DNA from: Geomobilibacter sp964431365
GTDB taxonomy: Bacteria; Desulfobacterota; Desulfuromonadia; Geobacterales; DSM-12255
Length of the DNA stretch: 6,461 nt
NCBI GenBank assembly: GCA_964431365.1
Contig: CAYSJJ010000115.1
Location: 1 to 6,461, forward strand
Reading direction: 5' to 3'
This document shows positions 5,762 to 6,461 of the stretch, one piece after another. Both the position numbers and the translations under genes were made by a program. The notes beneath the pieces are model-generated. The model was not told the origin of the DNA, did no database searches, and saw only the letters and a program-made list of their open reading frames with translations. How positions within the stretch are numbered: position 1 is the stretch's first letter; each line of letters opens with the position of its first letter.

Positions 5762-5986
5762 ATGAAGGTCCGCTTCTGCGAGTACAACAAGGGAACGGGC
5801 AGGGTGTACAAGCGGCTGAAGGAGGCGTTCCCGAGGCTGGACGTGAAGGTCAGGGACTGCATCCGGAAGTGCGGACCGTGCCACAAGACCCCGTTCGCCG
5901 TGGTGGACGGGAAGACGGTCTGCGCCATCGACGGTGACGAATTGTACCGGAAGATCGTGGCGGAACTACAACAGCACGTGAAGTGA
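5762..5986 (+). CDS. Small cysteine-rich DUF1450/YuzB-like protein
   Basis: A 74-aa soluble protein with five cysteines: C6, then C33-x3-C37-x2-C40, and C54. The pattern of an early F-C, LDV followed by C-x3-C-G-x-C, then FAVVDGK and a late EL-x2-KI matches the DUF1450 (YuzB-like) family as I remember it, a thioredoxin-fold group of unknown function. The cysteine cluster could hold a metal or a [2Fe-2S] centre, or work as a thiol redox site; the sequence alone does not decide. It begins 4 nt after the ferritin stop with only a weak GCAGG upstream, which suggests translational coupling to ferritin. That linkage suggests, without proving it, a role in electron or iron transfer to or from ferritin. 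The gene is closed by the hairpin at 6005-6030. Confidence 0.75.
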   Translation: MKVRFCEYNKGTGRVYKRLKEAFPRLDVKVRDCIRKCGPCHKTPFAVVDGKTVCAIDGDELYRKIVAELQQHVK

Positions 5987-6004
5987 CTGCACGCGGAGAG
6001 AAGA

Positions 6005-6030
6005 CAAAGGCGGCCGATTGGCCGCCTTTG
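6005..6030 (+). terminator. Hairpin terminator after the ferritin operon
   Basis: CAAAGGCGGCC (6005-6015) and GGCCGCCTTTG (6020-6030) form a perfect 11-bp GC-rich stem with a GATT tetraloop, 18 nt after the DUF1450 stop. The stem itself ends in TTTG with no longer T-run after it. Position and strength make it the probable end of the ferritin transcript and separate it from the response regulator. Confidence 0.8.
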
Positions 6031-6055
6031 GTACATATGATCCTTGTTGACTCTT

Positions 6056-6061
6056 TATACT
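6056..6061 (+). promoter_or_regulatory. Possible -10 element of the CheY-like gene
   Basis: TATACT matches the sigma-70 -10 consensus at five of six bases and would start transcription near 6068, just ahead of the Shine-Dalgarno at 6071. No acceptable -35 lies 16-18 nt upstream (the nearby TTGACT at 6047 is too close), so this is a tentative call. The upstream terminator makes a separate promoter likely. Confidence 0.3.
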
Positions 6062-6081
6062 GACTCGCCAGGAGGTATCAG

Positions 6082-6453
6082 ATGAGCCCGGACGTAACCA
6101 TCATGATCGTCGACGACGAACTCTTTTACCGGCAGGTGCTGCGCGACATGATAGGGGAGGCGGGATTCACCGTTGTCGCCGAGGCGACCGACGGGGAGGA
6201 TGCTCTGGCCAAGTACCACGCGTGCCACCCCACGCTGACCATCATCGATGTTTTCATGCCGAAGAAAAACGGCATCGAGGCCATACGGGAGATCATCGCC
6301 GCCGACAGCACCGCCACGGTGCTGGTCAGTACGACGACAGGTTTTGACGATGAGATCCAGGCCGCACTGCAGGCTGGGGCGAGGGGGGTAGTCTGGAAGC
6401 CCTTTCTGGCCGCCGAGGTCGCGGCTGCCATCCGGCAGGTGCTTGCCGAATAG
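6082..6453 (+). CDS. Single-domain response regulator, CheY-like
   Basis: A 123-aa stand-alone receiver protein with no output domain. The phosphorylation site is intact: acidic pair D11/D12 (IVDDE), phosphoacceptor D56 (IIDVFMPKKNG), switch residue S83 or T84 after strand 4, and K106 (WKPF). It should accept phosphate from a histidine kinase and act by protein contact, for example in chemotaxis, in a phosphorelay or on a diguanylate cyclase; nothing here points to one of these. The start is fixed by GGAGGT at 6071-6076, 5 nt before the ATG. The stop TAG leaves only 8 bases before the window ends, so a partner gene may lie just beyond the right edge. Confidence 0.92.
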   Translation: MSPDVTIMIVDDELFYRQVLRDMIGEAGFTVVAEATDGEDALAKYHACHPTLTIIDVFMPKKNGIEAIREIIAADSTATVLVSTTTGFDDEIQAALQAGARGVVWKPFLAAEVAAAIRQVLAE

Positions 6454-6461
6454 TACGTCAC

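Overview
The window is a compact, GC-rich stretch of bacterial chromosome. Gene content and protein style point to a deltaproteobacterium of the Geobacter type (Desulfuromonadales/Geobacterales): a Pal lipoprotein, an NtrC-type sigma-54 activator, a slipin, heptanucleotide repeats that read SALSPQP-like in one frame, and a single-domain response regulator. The assignment rests on gene content only. I found no rRNA, tRNA, CRISPR array, insertion sequence or phage gene, and no gap between genes longer than about 110 bases.

Layout. The left edge holds the 3' end of pal on the + strand. It converges on a two-gene minus-strand operon, and a 14-bp perfect hairpin lies between them. The operon, transcribed right to left, encodes an NtrC-family response regulator (receiver, AAA+, Fis-type HTH). 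Directly after its stop codon comes a methyltransferase with an N-terminal zinc ribbon, whose catalytic domain resembles the methyltransferase domain of the ovothiol enzyme OvoA. A 108-bp divergent promoter region follows, with two back-to-back sigma-70-like promoters. One reads left into the regulator, perhaps giving an almost leaderless mRNA. The other (TTGACG-16-TATACT) reads right into a slipin (SPFH/band 7 membrane protein).

The slipin reading frame ends inside a heptanucleotide tandem repeat. A second, inverted heptamer array follows at once and abuts the start of a 502-aa gene that fuses a complete PHP metallo-phosphoesterase domain to an APH/choline-kinase-like phosphotransferase. After a short gap with a small hairpin comes an FtnA-type ferritin, and 4 nt later a 74-aa cysteine-rich DUF1450/YuzB-like protein. 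The pair ends at an 11-bp hairpin terminator. The last gene is a stand-alone CheY-like receiver protein with its own leader.

How they may work together. Pal belongs to the Tol-Pal envelope system whose other genes would lie off the left edge. The regulator and methyltransferase are almost certainly co-translated. The ferritin and the small cysteine protein look like an iron storage unit with a possible redox partner. The PHP-kinase fusion is the least characterised item, and no neighbour here states its substrate. No histidine kinase for either response regulator is present.
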